A stretch of DNA of 64,000 nucleotides from Cellulomonas fimi (GTDB lineage Bacteria > Actinomycetota > Actinomycetes > Actinomycetales > Cellulomonadaceae). Positions within the stretch are counted from its first letter, which is position 1. Each line of letters starts with the position of its first letter. Below are positions 1-9,575 of this stretch, in pieces. The stretch covers positions 1,736,001-1,800,000 of the forward strand of contig NZ_CP110680.1 in the NCBI RefSeq assembly GCF_028583725.1. The letters are read 5' to 3'. The notes beneath the pieces are model-generated. The model was not told the DNA's origin and searched no databases. It saw only the letters and a program-made list of their open reading frames with translations. A program made the translations under genes and the position numbers.

Positions 1-480
1 CCCGCGGGCGTCGACACCGGCACGCGCATCAAGCTCACGGGCCAGGGCGAGGTCGGCCCGGGCGGCGGCCCTGCCGGCGACGTCTACCTCGAGGTGCACG
101 AGCGCAAGCACGACACGTTCGTGCGCCGCGGCGACGACCTGCACGCGACGCTCCAGGTCCCGATGACCGCGGCCGCGCTCGGGACGACGCTGCAGCTCGA
201 CACCCTGGACGGCGAGCGCGAGGTCGACCTGCGCCCGGGCACGCAGCCCGCCCAGGTCGTGACGCTCAAGGGCCTCGGAGTCGGCCACCTGCACACCGGC
301 GGCCGCGGCGACCTGCACGTGCACGTCGAGGTGCAGGTCCCCACGGCGCTCGACGACGAGCAGGTCGAGCTGCTCCGCCGCCTCTCGGTCCTGCGCGGCG
401 AGGAGCGCCCGGAGTCGCGGCTCGCGAGCGCGAGCAGCGGCGTCTTCGCGAAGCTGCGCGACAAGCTCTCGGGCCGCTGA
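1..480 (+). CDS. dnaJ: Chaperone protein DnaJ, C-terminal part
   Basis: The reading frame is open from base 1, so the gene enters from the left edge and only its last 159 residues are present. They match the substrate-binding C-terminal domains of DnaJ, the J-domain co-chaperone of DnaK: a glycine-rich GQGEVGPGG turn, GDVYLEVHERKHDTFVRRGD, then VTLKGLGVGHL and the GDLHVHVEVQVP strand. The J domain and the zinc-finger region lie outside the window. The stop codon is one base from the start of rsmE, and a dnaJ-rsmE pair is common in actinobacteria, where dnaJ2 often follows hrcA. Which paralogue this is cannot be decided without the upstream sequence. Confidence 0.93.
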   Translation, partial: PAGVDTGTRIKLTGQGEVGPGGGPAGDVYLEVHERKHDTFVRRGDDLHATLQVPMTAAALGTTLQLDTLDGEREVDLRPGTQPAQVVTLKGLGVGHLHTGGRGDLHVHVEVQVPTALDDEQVELLRRLSVLRGEERPESRLASASSGVFAKLRDKLSGR

Positions 481-481
481 C

Positions 482-1252
482 GTGAGCGCACCCGTCTTCC
501 TCGCGGAGCCGGGGACGCTCGCCGGTGTGGCCGCGGGGGGCACGTACCTGCTCGACGGGTCCGAGGGCCGCCACGCCGGTGTCGTGCAGCGGCGCGGGCC
601 GGGGGAGCGGGTCGACGTGGTCGACGGCGCCGGGGTCCGCCTGGTCGGGGTCGTCGAGTCCGTCGGTGGCGAGGGCGTGCACCTGCGCGTCGAGGACGTG
701 GTCGTCGAGCCCGCGCCCGGCGTCGCGCTCGTGCTGGTGCAGGCGCTCGCGAAGGGCGACCGCGACGAGATGGCGATCGAGGCCGCGACCGAGGTCGGCG
801 CCGACGGCGTCCTGCCCTGGCAGGCGGACCGGTCGATCGTCGTGTGGCGCGGTGAGCGGGCCGCGAAGAGCCGCGCACGGTGGCTCGGCACGGTCCGGGC
901 GGCCGCGAAGCAGGCGCGTCGTGCCCGCGTGCCCGACGTCGGCACGGCCGTCGACTCCCGTGCGCTCGCGCAGCGCGTGCGTGCGGCCGTCGACGCCGGG
1001 GGAGCCGCGCTCGTGCTGCACGAGGAGGCCACGCTCCCGATCGCGGACGTCCCGCTCCCGGACGCCGCGACGGCCGCGCGCGAGTGCCTGGTCGTCGTCG
1101 GTCCCGAGGGCGGCATCGGCGACGACGAGCTCGCCCGCCTCGTCGACGCGGGCGCGGTCGCCGTCCGCCTCGGCCCGCACGTGCTGCGCACGTCGACCGC
1201 GGGCCCGGTCGCCCTCGCGATCCTCGCGCAGCGCCTCGGCCGCTGGTTCTAG
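482..1252 (+). CDS. rsmE: 16S rRNA (uracil-1498-N3)-methyltransferase RsmE
   Basis: A 256-residue protein of the usual RsmE length, with a GTG start just after the dnaJ stop. RsmE uses S-adenosylmethionine to methylate N3 of U1498 in the 30S subunit. The N-terminal part is the PUA-like RNA-binding half (GSEGRHAGVVQR near residue 28). The C-terminal half is the SPOUT/trefoil-knot methyltransferase: an ALAKGDRDEMAIEAATEVG segment, a VVGPEGGIGDDEL loop and the terminal RLGPHVLRTSTAGPVAL knot motif that holds the cofactor. All expected motifs are intact. It ends seven bases from the stop of the convergent ppdK. Confidence 0.95.
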   Translation: MSAPVFLAEPGTLAGVAAGGTYLLDGSEGRHAGVVQRRGPGERVDVVDGAGVRLVGVVESVGGEGVHLRVEDVVVEPAPGVALVLVQALAKGDRDEMAIEAATEVGADGVLPWQADRSIVVWRGERAAKSRARWLGTVRAAAKQARRARVPDVGTAVDSRALAQRVRAAVDAGGAALVLHEEATLPIADVPLPDAATAARECLVVVGPEGGIGDDELARLVDAGAVAVRLGPHVLRTSTAGPVALAILAQRLGRWF

Positions 1253-1259
1253 GCGCTCG

Positions 1260-3968
1260 TCAGCGCACGTCCACCCCCGCCTCGGCGACCGCCGCGCGGC
1301 CCGCCTCGAGGCGGGCGACCGGGACACGGAACGGGGAGCACGAGACGTAGTCGAGGCCCGCGTCGTGGAAGAAGCGGATCGACTCGGGGTCGCCGCCGTG
1401 CTCGCCGCACACGCCGAGCGTGAGGTCCGGCTTGGCGGCGCGGCCCTGCTCGACGGCGATCTGGACGAGCCGCCCGACGCCGAGCGCGTCGATCGTCTCG
1501 AACGGCGACACGGTGAGGACGCCGTTGTCGGTGTACTGCGCGAAGAACGCGCCCTCGACGTCGTCGCGTGAGAAGCCCCACGTGGTCTGCGTGAGGTCGT
1601 TGGTGCCGAACGAGAAGAACGCGGCCTCCTGGGCGATGCGGTCGGCGGTGAGCGCGGCGCGGGGGAGCTCGATCATGACGCCGACGGGCAGGTCGAGGTC
1701 GACGCCCCGCTCGGCGCCGACCTCGGCCATGATCGTCTGCGCCTCGTCCTTGACGAGCCGCAGCTCCTGCACCGACCCGACGAGCGGCACCATGATCTCG
1801 GCGCGCGGGTCGCCGCCCGCGTTCCGGCGCTCGACGACGGCCTCGCAGATCGCGCGGATCTGGAGTGCGAACAGGCCGGGCACGACGAGGCCGAGCCGGA
1901 CGCCGCGCAGGCCGAGCATCGGGTTCGCCTCGTGCATGCGGCGCACGGCGGCGAGGAGCCGTTCGTCCGCCTCCGCGGACTCGCCGCGCTCGTGCGCGAG
2001 CGCGACGCGCACCGACAGGTCGGTGAGGTCGGGCAGGAACTCGTGCAGCGGCGGGTCGAGCAGGCGGATCGTCGTGGGCAGCCCGTCCATCTCGCGCAGC
2101 AGGCCGACGAAGTCCTCGCGCTGGAGGGGCAGCAGGGCGTCGAGGGCGGCCTGCCGTTCGTCGTCGTCGGCGGCGAGGACGACGCGCTCGACGAGCACCC
2201 GGCGCTCGCCGAGGAACTGGTGCTCGGTGCGGCACAGCCCGACGCCCTGCGCGCCGAGCCGCCGGGCGCGCGCCGCGTCGGCGGCGGTGTCGGCGTTGGC
2301 GTGGACGTGCAGGCGGCGGACCGCGTCGGCGTGCGTGAGGAGCCGGTCGACGGACCGGACGAGCTCGCGCGTGTCGTCGTCGGGCGCGTGGTCGAGCGCC
2401 GCGCCGAGGCCCTCCTCGAGGTAGCGGCTCACGGGCGACGGCTCGACGGGCACCTGGCCGAGGAACACCTCGCCCGTGCCGCCGTCGATCGCGACCGTGT
2501 CGCCCTCGTGCACGACGTGCCCGTCGACACGGAACGAGCGCGCCACGAGGTCGATGTCGACGGCCTCGGCACCGACCACGCACGTGCGGCCCATGCCGCG
2601 CGCGACGACCGCCGCGTGCGACGTCTTGCCGCCGCGCGCGGTGAGCACGCCGACGGCCGCGATCATGCCGCCGAGGTCGTCGGGGTTGGTCTCGCGCCGC
2701 ACGAGCACGACGTCCTCGCCCGCGGCCGCACGCTGCTGCGCGGTCGCCGAGTCGAAGACCGCCGCGCCGACGGCCGCGCCCGGCGACGCGGCCATCCCGC
2801 GCGCGAGCAGCGTCCGGTCGGACGACGCCGCGAACTGCGGGAACAGCAGCTGCGACAGCTGCGCCCCCGAGACGCGCGCGAGGGCCTCGTCGAGCGTGAT
2901 GAGGTGCTCGTCGACGAGCTGCGTCGCGATCCGGAACGCCGCGGGCGCGGTCCGCTTGCCGACACGGGTCTGGAGCATCCAGAGCTTCCCGCGCTCGATC
3001 GTGAACTCGATGTCGCACAGGTCGCGGTAGTGCGTCTCGAGCTGGCGCATCGCCCGGCGGAGCTGCGCGTACGCGTCGGGGTCGCGCTCGGCGAGGTCGT
3101 CGAGCGAGAGGGTGTTGCGGATGCCCGCGACGACGTCCTCGCCCTGCGCGTTCGCGAGGTAGTCGCCGTAGTTGCCCGTCTTGCCGGTCGCGGGGTCGCG
3201 CGTGAAGGCGACGCCCGTGCCCGACGTCGGGCCGAGGTTGCCGAACACCATCGGCACGACGTTGACGGCCGTGCCGAGGTCGTCGGGGATGCGCTCCTTG
3301 CGGCGGTACAGCCGCGCGCGCTCGGTGTTCCACGAGCCGAGCACCGCGACGATCGCGAGGTCGAGCTGCTCGCGCGGGTCCTGCGGGAACGGCTTCCCGG
3401 TCTGCGCGCGCACGATCTCCTGGAACGTGCCGACGAGCTCGTGCAGCGCGTCGGCGTCGAGGTCGACGTCCGACGTCACACCGCGCGCGGCCTTCGCCGC
3501 GTCGAGCGCGTCGGAGAACAGGGCGCCGTCGATGTCGAGCACCGTGCGGCCGAACATCTGCACGAGCCGGCGGTAGGAGTCCCACGCGAAGCGCTCGTCG
3601 CCGCTGAACCGCGCGAGGCCGTGCACCGTCGTGTCGTTGAGGCCGACGTCGAGGACCGTCTCCATCATCCCGGGCATCGAGAACTTGGCCCCCGACCGCA
3701 CCGACACCAGCAGCGGGTCGTCCGGGTCGCCGAACCGGCGCCCGAGCGTGTCCTCCATCTGCCGCAGCGCCGTCGTCACCTCGACCGCGAGCTCGCGCGG
3801 CACGGCGCCCGTGCGCATGTACGCGCGGCACGCCTCGGTGGTGATCGTGAAGCCGGGCGGCACCGGGAGCCCCAGCCGGGTCATCTCGGCGAGGTTCGCG
3901 CCCTTGCCGCCCAGGAGGTCCTTCTGGTCCTTGTCGCCCTGCGTGAAGTCCCACACGTACGTCGCCAC
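1260..3968 (-). CDS. ppdK: Pyruvate, phosphate dikinase
   Basis: A 902-residue PPDK, which interconverts pyruvate, ATP and phosphate with PEP, AMP and diphosphate. The order is the classic one: an N-terminal ATP-grasp domain beginning YVWDFTQGDKDQKDLLGGKG, a central phosphohistidine domain with TARGGKTSHAAVVARGMG (catalytic His about residue 451), and a C-terminal PEP/pyruvate barrel with GLCRTEHQFLGERR and GVCGEHGGDPESIRFF. The frame is open far upstream, but the start is placed at the GTG at 3968 because the protein family begins there and a GGAGGTG ribosome-binding site lies about five bases before it. The upstream extension is antisense to phoH and has no family similarity. Being cytosolic and monocistronic, it probably adjusts the PEP/pyruvate balance. 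Confidence 0.95.
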   Translation of the reverse strand: MATYVWDFTQGDKDQKDLLGGKGANLAEMTRLGLPVPPGFTITTEACRAYMRTGAVPRELAVEVTTALRQMEDTLGRRFGDPDDPLLVSVRSGAKFSMPGMMETVLDVGLNDTTVHGLARFSGDERFAWDSYRRLVQMFGRTVLDIDGALFSDALDAAKAARGVTSDVDLDADALHELVGTFQEIVRAQTGKPFPQDPREQLDLAIVAVLGSWNTERARLYRRKERIPDDLGTAVNVVPMVFGNLGPTSGTGVAFTRDPATGKTGNYGDYLANAQGEDVVAGIRNTLSLDDLAERDPDAYAQLRRAMRQLETHYRDLCDIEFTIERGKLWMLQTRVGKRTAPAAFRIATQLVDEHLITLDEALARVSGAQLSQLLFPQFAASSDRTLLARGMAASPGAAVGAAVFDSATAQQRAAAGEDVVLVRRETNPDDLGGMIAAVGVLTARGGKTSHAAVVARGMGRTCVVGAEAVDIDLVARSFRVDGHVVHEGDTVAIDGGTGEVFLGQVPVEPSPVSRYLEEGLGAALDHAPDDDTRELVRSVDRLLTHADAVRRLHVHANADTAADAARARRLGAQGVGLCRTEHQFLGERRVLVERVVLAADDDERQAALDALLPLQREDFVGLLREMDGLPTTIRLLDPPLHEFLPDLTDLSVRVALAHERGESAEADERLLAAVRRMHEANPMLGLRGVRLGLVVPGLFALQIRAICEAVVERRNAGGDPRAEIMVPLVGSVQELRLVKDEAQTIMAEVGAERGVDLDLPVGVMIELPRAALTADRIAQEAAFFSFGTNDLTQTTWGFSRDDVEGAFFAQYTDNGVLTVSPFETIDALGVGRLVQIAVEQGRAAKPDLTLGVCGEHGGDPESIRFFHDAGLDYVSCSPFRVPVARLEAGRAAVAEAGVDVR

Positions 3969-4106
3969 GGCGCACCTCCGCGTGCGGCCGGGCGCCCTCA
4001 CCCGGCCTCCCACCGGCCAGTCTGTCCCCGTCCACGGGCTCCGCGCAGTACCAAGGTCCCGGGCGGCTGTCGGGATTGCGCTCGGCAGACGTGTCGGGGG
4101 CGTCGG

Positions 4107-4112
4107 TAGACT
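4107..4112 (+). promoter_or_regulatory. Probable -10 box upstream of phoH
   Basis: TAGACT fits the actinobacterial TANNNT -10 consensus and would start a transcript about 75 bases ahead of phoH. The 225-base gap between the divergent ppdK and phoH holds this site and the ppdK ribosome-binding site. No clear -35 is visible. Confidence 0.45.
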
Positions 4113-4193
4113 GGGACGACCATCGACACGCGTGCGACGCGCCCGACGCGCCCCGCGACCGCCACCGAAGGAGCGCACGGCGCACGCCGACCC

Positions 4194-5201
4194 ATGACGC
4201 AGCCCCACACTGATCCCCGCCCGGCCGGTGCGCACGCCCGTGTCGAGCACCGCATCACCGTCCCGGCGGACGTCTCGATGGTCGAGCTGCTGGGCCTGCG
4301 CGACGAGGTCCTGCGCGCGATCGAGTCCGGCTTCACCACCGTCGACGTGCACGTGCGCGGCAACGAGGTCACGCTCACCGGTCCCGCGGGTGACGTCGCC
4401 CTCGTCGCCCGGCTCGTCGACGAGCTCGTCGAGATGGCCGCCGCCGGCACGCCGCTCACGCCCGACGTCGTCTCGCGGTCGGTGACGATGCTCGCCGCGG
4501 GCTCGACGGCCCGGCCCGCCGACGTCCTGACGTTCAACATCCTCACCGCGCGCGGCCGCACCATCCGGCCGAAGACCGCGGGCCAGAAGGAGTACGTCGA
4601 CGCGATCGACCGGCACACCGTCACGTTCGGGATCGGTCCCGCCGGCACCGGCAAGACGTACCTCGCGATGGCCAAGGCCGTGCAGGCGCTGCAGGCCCGC
4701 CAGGTCAACCGGATCGTGCTCACGCGCCCCGCGGTCGAGGCGGGGGAGCGGCTCGGGTTCCTGCCCGGCACGCTGTCCGAGAAGATCGACCCCTACCTGC
4801 GCCCGCTGTACGACGCGCTGCACGACATGGTCGACCCCGAGTCGATCCCGCGGCTCATGGAGGCCGGCACGGTCGAGGTCGCGCCGCTCGCCTACATGCG
4901 CGGCCGCACCCTCAACGACTCGTTCATCATCCTCGACGAGGCGCAGAACACCTCCGTCGAGCAGATGAAGATGTTCCTCACGCGGCTCGGGTTCGGCTCG
5001 CGCGTCGTCGTCACCGGCGACGTCACGCAGGTCGACCTGCCGTCGAACACCACGTCGGGTCTGCGCGTCGTCGAGAACATCCTCGACGGCGTCGACGACG
5101 TCGCGTTCTGCCGCCTGTCGTCCGCCGACGTGGTCCGGCACCGGCTCGTGAGCGACATCATCGACGCGTACGCGCGCTGGGACAGGAGCGGCACCCGATG
5201 A
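4194..5201 (+). CDS. phoH: PhoH-family P-loop ATPase (PhoH-like)
   Basis: A 335-residue cytosolic PhoH-like ATPase. The N-terminal 100 residues resemble the KH-like nucleic-acid-binding part seen in PhoH homologues ([20 protein letters not shown]). The PhoH domain follows with Walker [16 protein letters not shown] near residue 150, [17 protein letters not shown], and Walker [12 protein letters not shown], ending in the [12 protein letters not shown] sensor motif. PhoH proteins are believed to act in RNA metabolism, sometimes with a helicase. The gene overlaps ybeY by four bases, and the phoH-ybeY pairing, conserved across bacteria, supports a ribosome or RNA-quality-control role. An AAGGAG lies rather far (about 20 bases) from the ATG, so the start could be slightly different. 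Confidence 0.93.
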   Translation: MTQPHTDPRPAGAHARVEHRITVPADVSMVELLGLRDEVLRAIESGFTTVDVHVRGNEVTLTGPAGDVALVARLVDELVEMAAAGTPLTPDVVSRSVTMLAAGSTARPADVLTFNILTARGRTIRPKTAGQKEYVDAIDRHTVTFGIGPAGTGKTYLAMAKAVQALQARQVNRIVLTRPAVEAGERLGFLPGTLSEKIDPYLRPLYDALHDMVDPESIPRLMEAGTVEVAPLAYMRGRTLNDSFIILDEAQNTSVEQMKMFLTRLGFGSRVVVTGDVTQVDLPSNTTSGLRVVENILDGVDDVAFCRLSSADVVRHRLVSDIIDAYARWDRSGTR

Positions 5202-5650
5202 GCATCGAGGTCAACAACGAGTCCGGCTTCGACGTCGACGAGGCCGAGTTCGCCGCGCTCGCGCGGTTCGTGCTCGACGCGATGCACGTGCACCCCCAGA
5301 CCGAGATGTCGATCATGCTCGTCGGCACCGACGTCATGACGGACCTGCACGTCAAGTGGATGGACGAGCCCGGCCCGACCGACGTGCTGTCCTTCCCGAT
5401 GGACGAGCTGCGCCCCGGGCGCGAGGGCGAGCCGACCCCGGCCGGCCTGCTCGGTGACGTCGTGCTGTGCCCCGAGGTCGCCGCGCAGCAGGCGCGCGCC
5501 GCGGGCCACTCCACGGCCGAGGAGCTGCTGCTGCTCACGACGCACGGCATCCTCCACCTGCTGGGCTACGACCACGTCGAGCCGGAGGAGGAGAAGGAGA
5601 TGTTCGCGCTCCAGCGACGCCTCCTGCTCACGTTCCTGGCCGGTCGATGA
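5198..5650 (+). CDS. ybeY: Endoribonuclease YbeY (rRNA maturation factor)
   Basis: A 150-residue protein with the UPF0054/YbeY signature [11 protein letters not shown], which supplies the three histidines that bind the catalytic metal, followed by the acidic [12 protein letters not shown] helix. [10 protein letters not shown], the other conserved block, is also present. YbeY is a single-strand-specific endoribonuclease needed for 16S rRNA 3' end maturation and late 70S quality control. It starts with an ATG inside the end of phoH and its stop overlaps the next start, so the four genes phoH-ybeY-CNNM-era are translationally coupled. Confidence 0.95.
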   Translation: MSIEVNNESGFDVDEAEFAALARFVLDAMHVHPQTEMSIMLVGTDVMTDLHVKWMDEPGPTDVLSFPMDELRPGREGEPTPAGLLGDVVLCPEVAAQQARAAGHSTAEELLLLTTHGILHLLGYDHVEPEEEKEMFALQRRLLLTFLAGR

Positions 5651-6966
5651 CCGACGTCCCCGTCGGGCTGCTCGTCGCGCTCGCGGTGCTCGGCATCGCG
5701 TTCGCGGCGGCGATGTCGGCGGGCGAGGTCGCCGTCACGCGCGTCTCGCGCGCCACGGTGACAGACCTCGTCGCCGAGCAGCACCCCGCCGCCGCCCGCG
5801 TCATGCGGCTCGAGGAGCACGCGCTGCGCGTCGCCGCCGCCGCGTCGTTCGTCAGGCTGCTCGCGGAGATGACCGCGACCGTCTGCCTCACGCTCGTCGT
5901 GTCGTCGGGCTCGCTGCCGTGGTGGGCCGTCCTGCTGATCACGGTCGGCCTGGTCGCCGTCGTCGCGTTCCTGCTCGTGCGCGTCAGCCCCCGCAGCATC
6001 GGCCGCTCGCACCCCGTGCGCACCCTCACCGTCCTGTCCCGCCCGCTGCTCGGCGTCACGACCGCGTTCGGCGGGCTCGGCCGTGCCGCGTCGTACGCGG
6101 GGCCCGCGCAGGACGAGGAGGAGCTGCGCGAGATGGTGCAGCGCGTGAGCGAGTCCGAGGCGATCGAGGACGAGGAGCGCGAGATGTTCCGCTCCGTGCT
6201 CGAGCTCGGCGACACGCTGACCCGCGAGGTCATGGTCCCGCGCACCGACATGGTGACGACCCACGCGGACACGCCCGTGTTCAAGGTCCTCGCGCTGCTG
6301 CGCCGGTCCGGCTACTCGCGCGTGCCCGTCGTCGGCGAGTCGGTGGACGACCTGCGCGGCGTGCTGTACCTCAAGGACGTGGTCCGACGGCTGAGGCTCG
6401 CTCCCGGGGTCGACGACCCCGACGCCGACGCGCTCCTCGCCGCGCCCGCGCACTCGCTCGCCCGGCCCGCGGTGTTCGTGCCCGAGTCGAAGCCCGTCGA
6501 CGAGCTGCTGCGCGAGCTGCAGGACGGCTCGTCGCACATGGCCATGGTCGTCGACGAGTACGGCGGCATCGCCGGGCTCGTCACCATCGAGGACGCGCTC
6601 GAGGAGATCGTCGGCGAGCTCACGGACGAGCACGACCCGACCGCGCCCGAGGTCGAGGACCTCGGCGACGGCGTCTACCGGGTGCCCGCACGGCTCGGCC
6701 GCGACGAGGTCGGCGAGCTGTTCGGCCTCGACGTCGAGGACGAGGACGTCGACACCGTCGGAGGGCTGCTCGCGAAGGCCCTCGGCAAGGTCCCGCTCCC
6801 CGGCTCCACCGGGGACATCCACGGCCTGCACCTCGTCGCCGAGCACGCTCAGGGGAGGCGACGCACGCTCTCCACCGTGCTCGTGAGCCTCGCGACCCCC
6901 GACGACCCACCGACGACCACGCCCGCCGAGGGCGTCCCGACCGACCAGCACGGAGCCGCACGATGA
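5647..6966 (+). CDS. CNNM/CorC-HlyC-family membrane protein with CBS pair
   Basis: A 439-residue integral membrane protein of the CNNM (formerly hemolysin C-like) family. The N-terminal 150 residues hold three or four hydrophobic segments ([39 protein letters not shown]). A CBS pair follows: [20 protein letters not shown] with YSRVPVV, and the diagnostic [19 protein letters not shown]. The C-terminal CorC_HlyC domain ends near residue 415. The family is linked to magnesium and possibly cobalt export, with the CBS pair sensing Mg-ATP; the substrate here is inferred. The ATG is fixed by the ATGA overlap with ybeY; earlier in-frame codons would lie wholly inside ybeY. The ybeY-CNNM-era order is widely conserved. 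Confidence 0.92.
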   Translation: MTDVPVGLLVALAVLGIAFAAAMSAGEVAVTRVSRATVTDLVAEQHPAAARVMRLEEHALRVAAAASFVRLLAEMTATVCLTLVVSSGSLPWWAVLLITVGLVAVVAFLLVRVSPRSIGRSHPVRTLTVLSRPLLGVTTAFGGLGRAASYAGPAQDEEELREMVQRVSESEAIEDEEREMFRSVLELGDTLTREVMVPRTDMVTTHADTPVFKVLALLRRSGYSRVPVVGESVDDLRGVLYLKDVVRRLRLAPGVDDPDADALLAAPAHSLARPAVFVPESKPVDELLRELQDGSSHMAMVVDEYGGIAGLVTIEDALEEIVGELTDEHDPTAPEVEDLGDGVYRVPARLGRDEVGELFGLDVEDEDVDTVGGLLAKALGKVPLPGSTGDIHGLHLVAEHAQGRRRTLSTVLVSLATPDDPPTTTPAEGVPTDQHGAAR

Positions 6967-7877
6967 CCTTCCGCTCAGGATTCGCCTGCTTCGTCGGCCG
7001 GCCCAACGCCGGGAAGTCGACGCTCACCAACGCGCTCGTCGGGCAGAAGGTCGCGATCACGTCCGGACGCCCGCAGACCACCCGGCACGCCGTGCGGGGC
7101 ATCGTGCACCGGCCCGACGCGCAGCTCGTCCTCGTCGACACCCCTGGCCTGCACCGGCCGCGCACGCTGCTCGGCGAGCGGCTCAACGACCTCGTCAAGG
7201 ACACGCTCACCGAGGTCGACGTCGTCGGCTTCTGCCTGCCCGCGGACCAGCGCGTCGGTCCCGGCGACCGGTTCATCGCCGACCAGCTCGCCGAGCTCGC
7301 GCGCGACGGCCGCGGCACGCCCGTCGTCGCGATCGTCACGAAGGCGGACACCGTCGGCAAGGGCCGGCTCGCGGAGCACCTGCTCGCGGTGCAGAACCTC
7401 GGCGAGTGGGCCGACATCGTGCCCGTCTCCGCGGTGTCCGGCTACCAGGTGAAGGTCCTCGAGGACGTGCTCGTCGGTCACCTGCACGAGGGGCCGGCGC
7501 TCTACCCCGAGGGCGAGCTCACCGACGAGCCCGACAACGTCATGGTCGCCGAGCTCGTCCGCGAGGCCGCGCTCGAGGGCGTGCGCGACGAGCTGCCGCA
7601 CTCGCTCGCGGTCGTCGTCGACGAGATCGTGCCGCGCGAGACCACGTCGCCCGACGCCACGCCCATGCTCGACGTGCGCGTGCACCTGTTCGTCGAGCGC
7701 GACAGCCAGAAGGCCATCGTCATCGGCAAGGGCGGTGCGCGCCTGCGCGACGTCGGCAGCCAGGCACGCCGCGGCATCGAGGCGCTGCTCGGCGCGCGCG
7801 TGTTCCTCGACCTGCACGTCAAGGTCGCGAAGGACTGGCAGCGCGACCCCAAGCAGCTCGGGCGGCTGGGGTTCTGA
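6963..7877 (+). CDS. era: GTPase Era
   Basis: A 304-residue Era GTPase, which binds the 3' end of 16S rRNA and promotes 30S assembly at the membrane. The G domain shows G1 GRPNAGKSTLTNALVG, switch region TSGRPQTTRHAVRG, G3 VDTPG and a G4 TKAD. The C-terminal KH domain has IVIGKGGARLRDVGSQARRG and the terminal DLHVKVAKDWQRDPKQL. The ATG overlaps the CNNM stop. The frame is open further upstream through the CNNM gene, but the family begins at FRSGFACFVGRPN, so the extension is rejected. Confidence 0.97.
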   Translation: MTFRSGFACFVGRPNAGKSTLTNALVGQKVAITSGRPQTTRHAVRGIVHRPDAQLVLVDTPGLHRPRTLLGERLNDLVKDTLTEVDVVGFCLPADQRVGPGDRFIADQLAELARDGRGTPVVAIVTKADTVGKGRLAEHLLAVQNLGEWADIVPVSAVSGYQVKVLEDVLVGHLHEGPALYPEGELTDEPDNVMVAELVREAALEGVRDELPHSLAVVVDEIVPRETTSPDATPMLDVRVHLFVERDSQKAIVIGKGGARLRDVGSQARRGIEALLGARVFLDLHVKVAKDWQRDPKQLGRLGF

Positions 7878-9481
7878 TGCTCCGTCCCGGGTTCCGCGAC
7901 CGGCGCACCCTGCCGCACGAACGGCGGGGCGGGTCGCCGTACCGCGTCGTCGCGAGCACGGCGCTCGGGATCGTCGTGCTCGCGGTGCTCGGCGCCGTCA
8001 TGGGCCCGCAGTGGGACCCCGTCCCGCTCGCCGACCCGATCGCCGTCGAGACCACCGACACCGCGATCGGCGGTGCGCCCGCGCTGCGGACCTACGACGT
8101 CGCGACCAGCACGGTCACCGTGCGGCTCGACGGCGCGGCCGTCCAGGCGCAGATCAGCGTGCCCGTCGGGCTCGACGAGCCCGCGCCCGGCGTGGTGTTC
8201 GTGCACGGCGCGGGCACCGGGAAGTTCGCGCGCGCGTTCGTCGAGCAGGCGCACGCGCTCGCGGCGTCCGGCATCGTCGCGATGGTCCCCGACAAGCGGC
8301 TCGACACCTACACGACCCGGCACCGCGACTACGTGCAGATGGCGGCCGACTACGACGCGTCGGTCGAGGTGCTGCGGCGGCATGCCGACGTCGACCCCGA
8401 CCGGGTCGGCGTGTACGCCGAGAGCGAGGGTGGCTGGATCGCCCCGGTCATGGCCGCCGAGGACCCGCGGCTCGCGTTCGTCGTGCTCGTGTCGTCGCCC
8501 GTCGTGCCGCCGCGTGAGCAGGCCGCGTTCGCGGTCGACTCCTACCTGCGCAACACCGGCGTGCCGCACGGCGTGTTCCGCGCGATCCCGCGCGCGGTGG
8601 GCATGTCCCTGCCCGGCGGCGGCTTCGAGTACGCCGACTTCGACGTCACGCCGTTCCAGCGCCAGATGCGCCAGCCCGTGCTCGTCGTGTACGGCACCGG
8701 CGACGCGTCCATGCCCACCGTGCAGGGCGCCGAGCAGATCATCCGCGACACCGCGATCGCCGGGAACGGCGACGTGACGGTCCGGTACTACGAGGGCGCC
8801 AACCACGGGATCCGGGTGCACGGCGACGTGTCGCAGCAGTTCCTCGGCGACCTGTCGGGATGGGTGCTCGGGCTGCCCGCGACGGCCAGCAGCGAGCCGC
8901 GGATCGCGGGCGCGCAGCCCGTGCAGACGTACGTGGCGGCGCCGGTGCCGGAGCCGTGGTGGCTGCGCGACGGCGACGTCGTGCTCGGCACCGTCGCGGT
9001 CGCGGCCGGCCTGATCGTGCTCGCGCCGCTCGCGGTCGGGGGAGCGCGCACCGTCGAGGCCGTCCGTGCGCGCACGCACCGCCGGCGCGCGGTGCCGGCC
9101 GACGACGCGCCGCCCGCGGTGGTCCGACGCCCCGCGCGGTTCGGCCCCGGTGTGGCACCGCGGCTCGCGGTGCTCGGCGGCGGGACGGTGCTCACCGTCG
9201 TCGCGCTCGTCGTCTACCTCGTGGCGGTCGCACGGCTCGCGCTCGACTACGAGCGCAACGACTGGGTCGTGCAGGGCGGGTGGCTGCTCGTGCGGCTGCT
9301 CGGGGTCGGCGTCGTCGTCGCCGCCGTGCTGCTCGCGCGTCGCGTGCACCGGCTCGGCGTCGCGCACGCGCCCGTCGTCGGCGGGGTCGTGCGCGTCGTG
9401 GCGGGCTGGGCGGTCGTCGTCGGGTCGGCCGTGCTGCTCGTCGTCCTGGCGTACTGGGGCGTGTTCCAGCTGGGCATCTGA
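7877..9481 (+). CDS. Membrane-anchored alpha/beta hydrolase with C-terminal membrane domain
   Basis: A 534-residue protein starting in the last base of the era stop codon. One N-terminal membrane segment (residues about 22-42) is followed by an alpha/beta-hydrolase domain: a VVFVHGAGTGKF oxyanion loop, nucleophile elbow YAESEGGW (Ser183), acid VVYGTGDASMP and base YYEGANHGI. The hydrolase would lie outside the membrane. After residue about 370 come four more hydrophobic segments ending in LLVVLAYWGVFQLGI. The family resembles dienelactone hydrolase or S9-like peptidases, but the substrate is unknown. A fused hydrolase plus four-helix membrane tail suggests action on lipid or cell-envelope esters. 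Position at the end of the era operon may be only transcriptional. Confidence 0.75.
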   Translation: MLRPGFRDRRTLPHERRGGSPYRVVASTALGIVVLAVLGAVMGPQWDPVPLADPIAVETTDTAIGGAPALRTYDVATSTVTVRLDGAAVQAQISVPVGLDEPAPGVVFVHGAGTGKFARAFVEQAHALAASGIVAMVPDKRLDTYTTRHRDYVQMAADYDASVEVLRRHADVDPDRVGVYAESEGGWIAPVMAAEDPRLAFVVLVSSPVVPPREQAAFAVDSYLRNTGVPHGVFRAIPRAVGMSLPGGGFEYADFDVTPFQRQMRQPVLVVYGTGDASMPTVQGAEQIIRDTAIAGNGDVTVRYYEGANHGIRVHGDVSQQFLGDLSGWVLGLPATASSEPRIAGAQPVQTYVAAPVPEPWWLRDGDVVLGTVAVAAGLIVLAPLAVGGARTVEAVRARTHRRRAVPADDAPPAVVRRPARFGPGVAPRLAVLGGGTVLTVVALVVYLVAVARLALDYERNDWVVQGGWLLVRLLGVGVVVAAVLLARRVHRLGVAHAPVVGGVVRVVAGWAVVVGSAVLLVVLAYWGVFQLGI

Positions 9482-9486
9482 CCGCC

Positions 9487-9515
9487 GGTCGGTCCCCGTT
9501 TGTGTGGGACCGGCC
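9487..9515 (+). terminator. Stem-loop after the era operon
   Basis: GGTCGGTCCC pairs with GGGACCGGCC around a nine-base loop with one G-U pair. It lies six bases after the hydrolase stop and 60 bases before the PP2C start, so it probably ends the phoH-era transcript. There is no T-tract, as is usual in actinobacteria. Confidence 0.55.
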
Positions 9516-9575
9516 CTGGTGAGGCACCATATGCGCGGCGCCCCAAGGCGTCGTCCGGACCGAGGAGGGGGCTGC

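Noticed and set aside
1932..4109. 725-residue plus-strand frame opposite ppdK
   Set aside because: Antisense of a fully recognised gene with no family features.
3969..5141. Upstream extension of the ppdK frame to 5141 on the minus strand
   Set aside because: It is antisense to phoH, has no PPDK similarity, and a strong GGAGGTG site fixes the start at 3968.
5454..6962. N-terminal extension of Era
   Set aside because: It reads the CNNM gene in another frame; Era homologues begin at the ATG at 6963.
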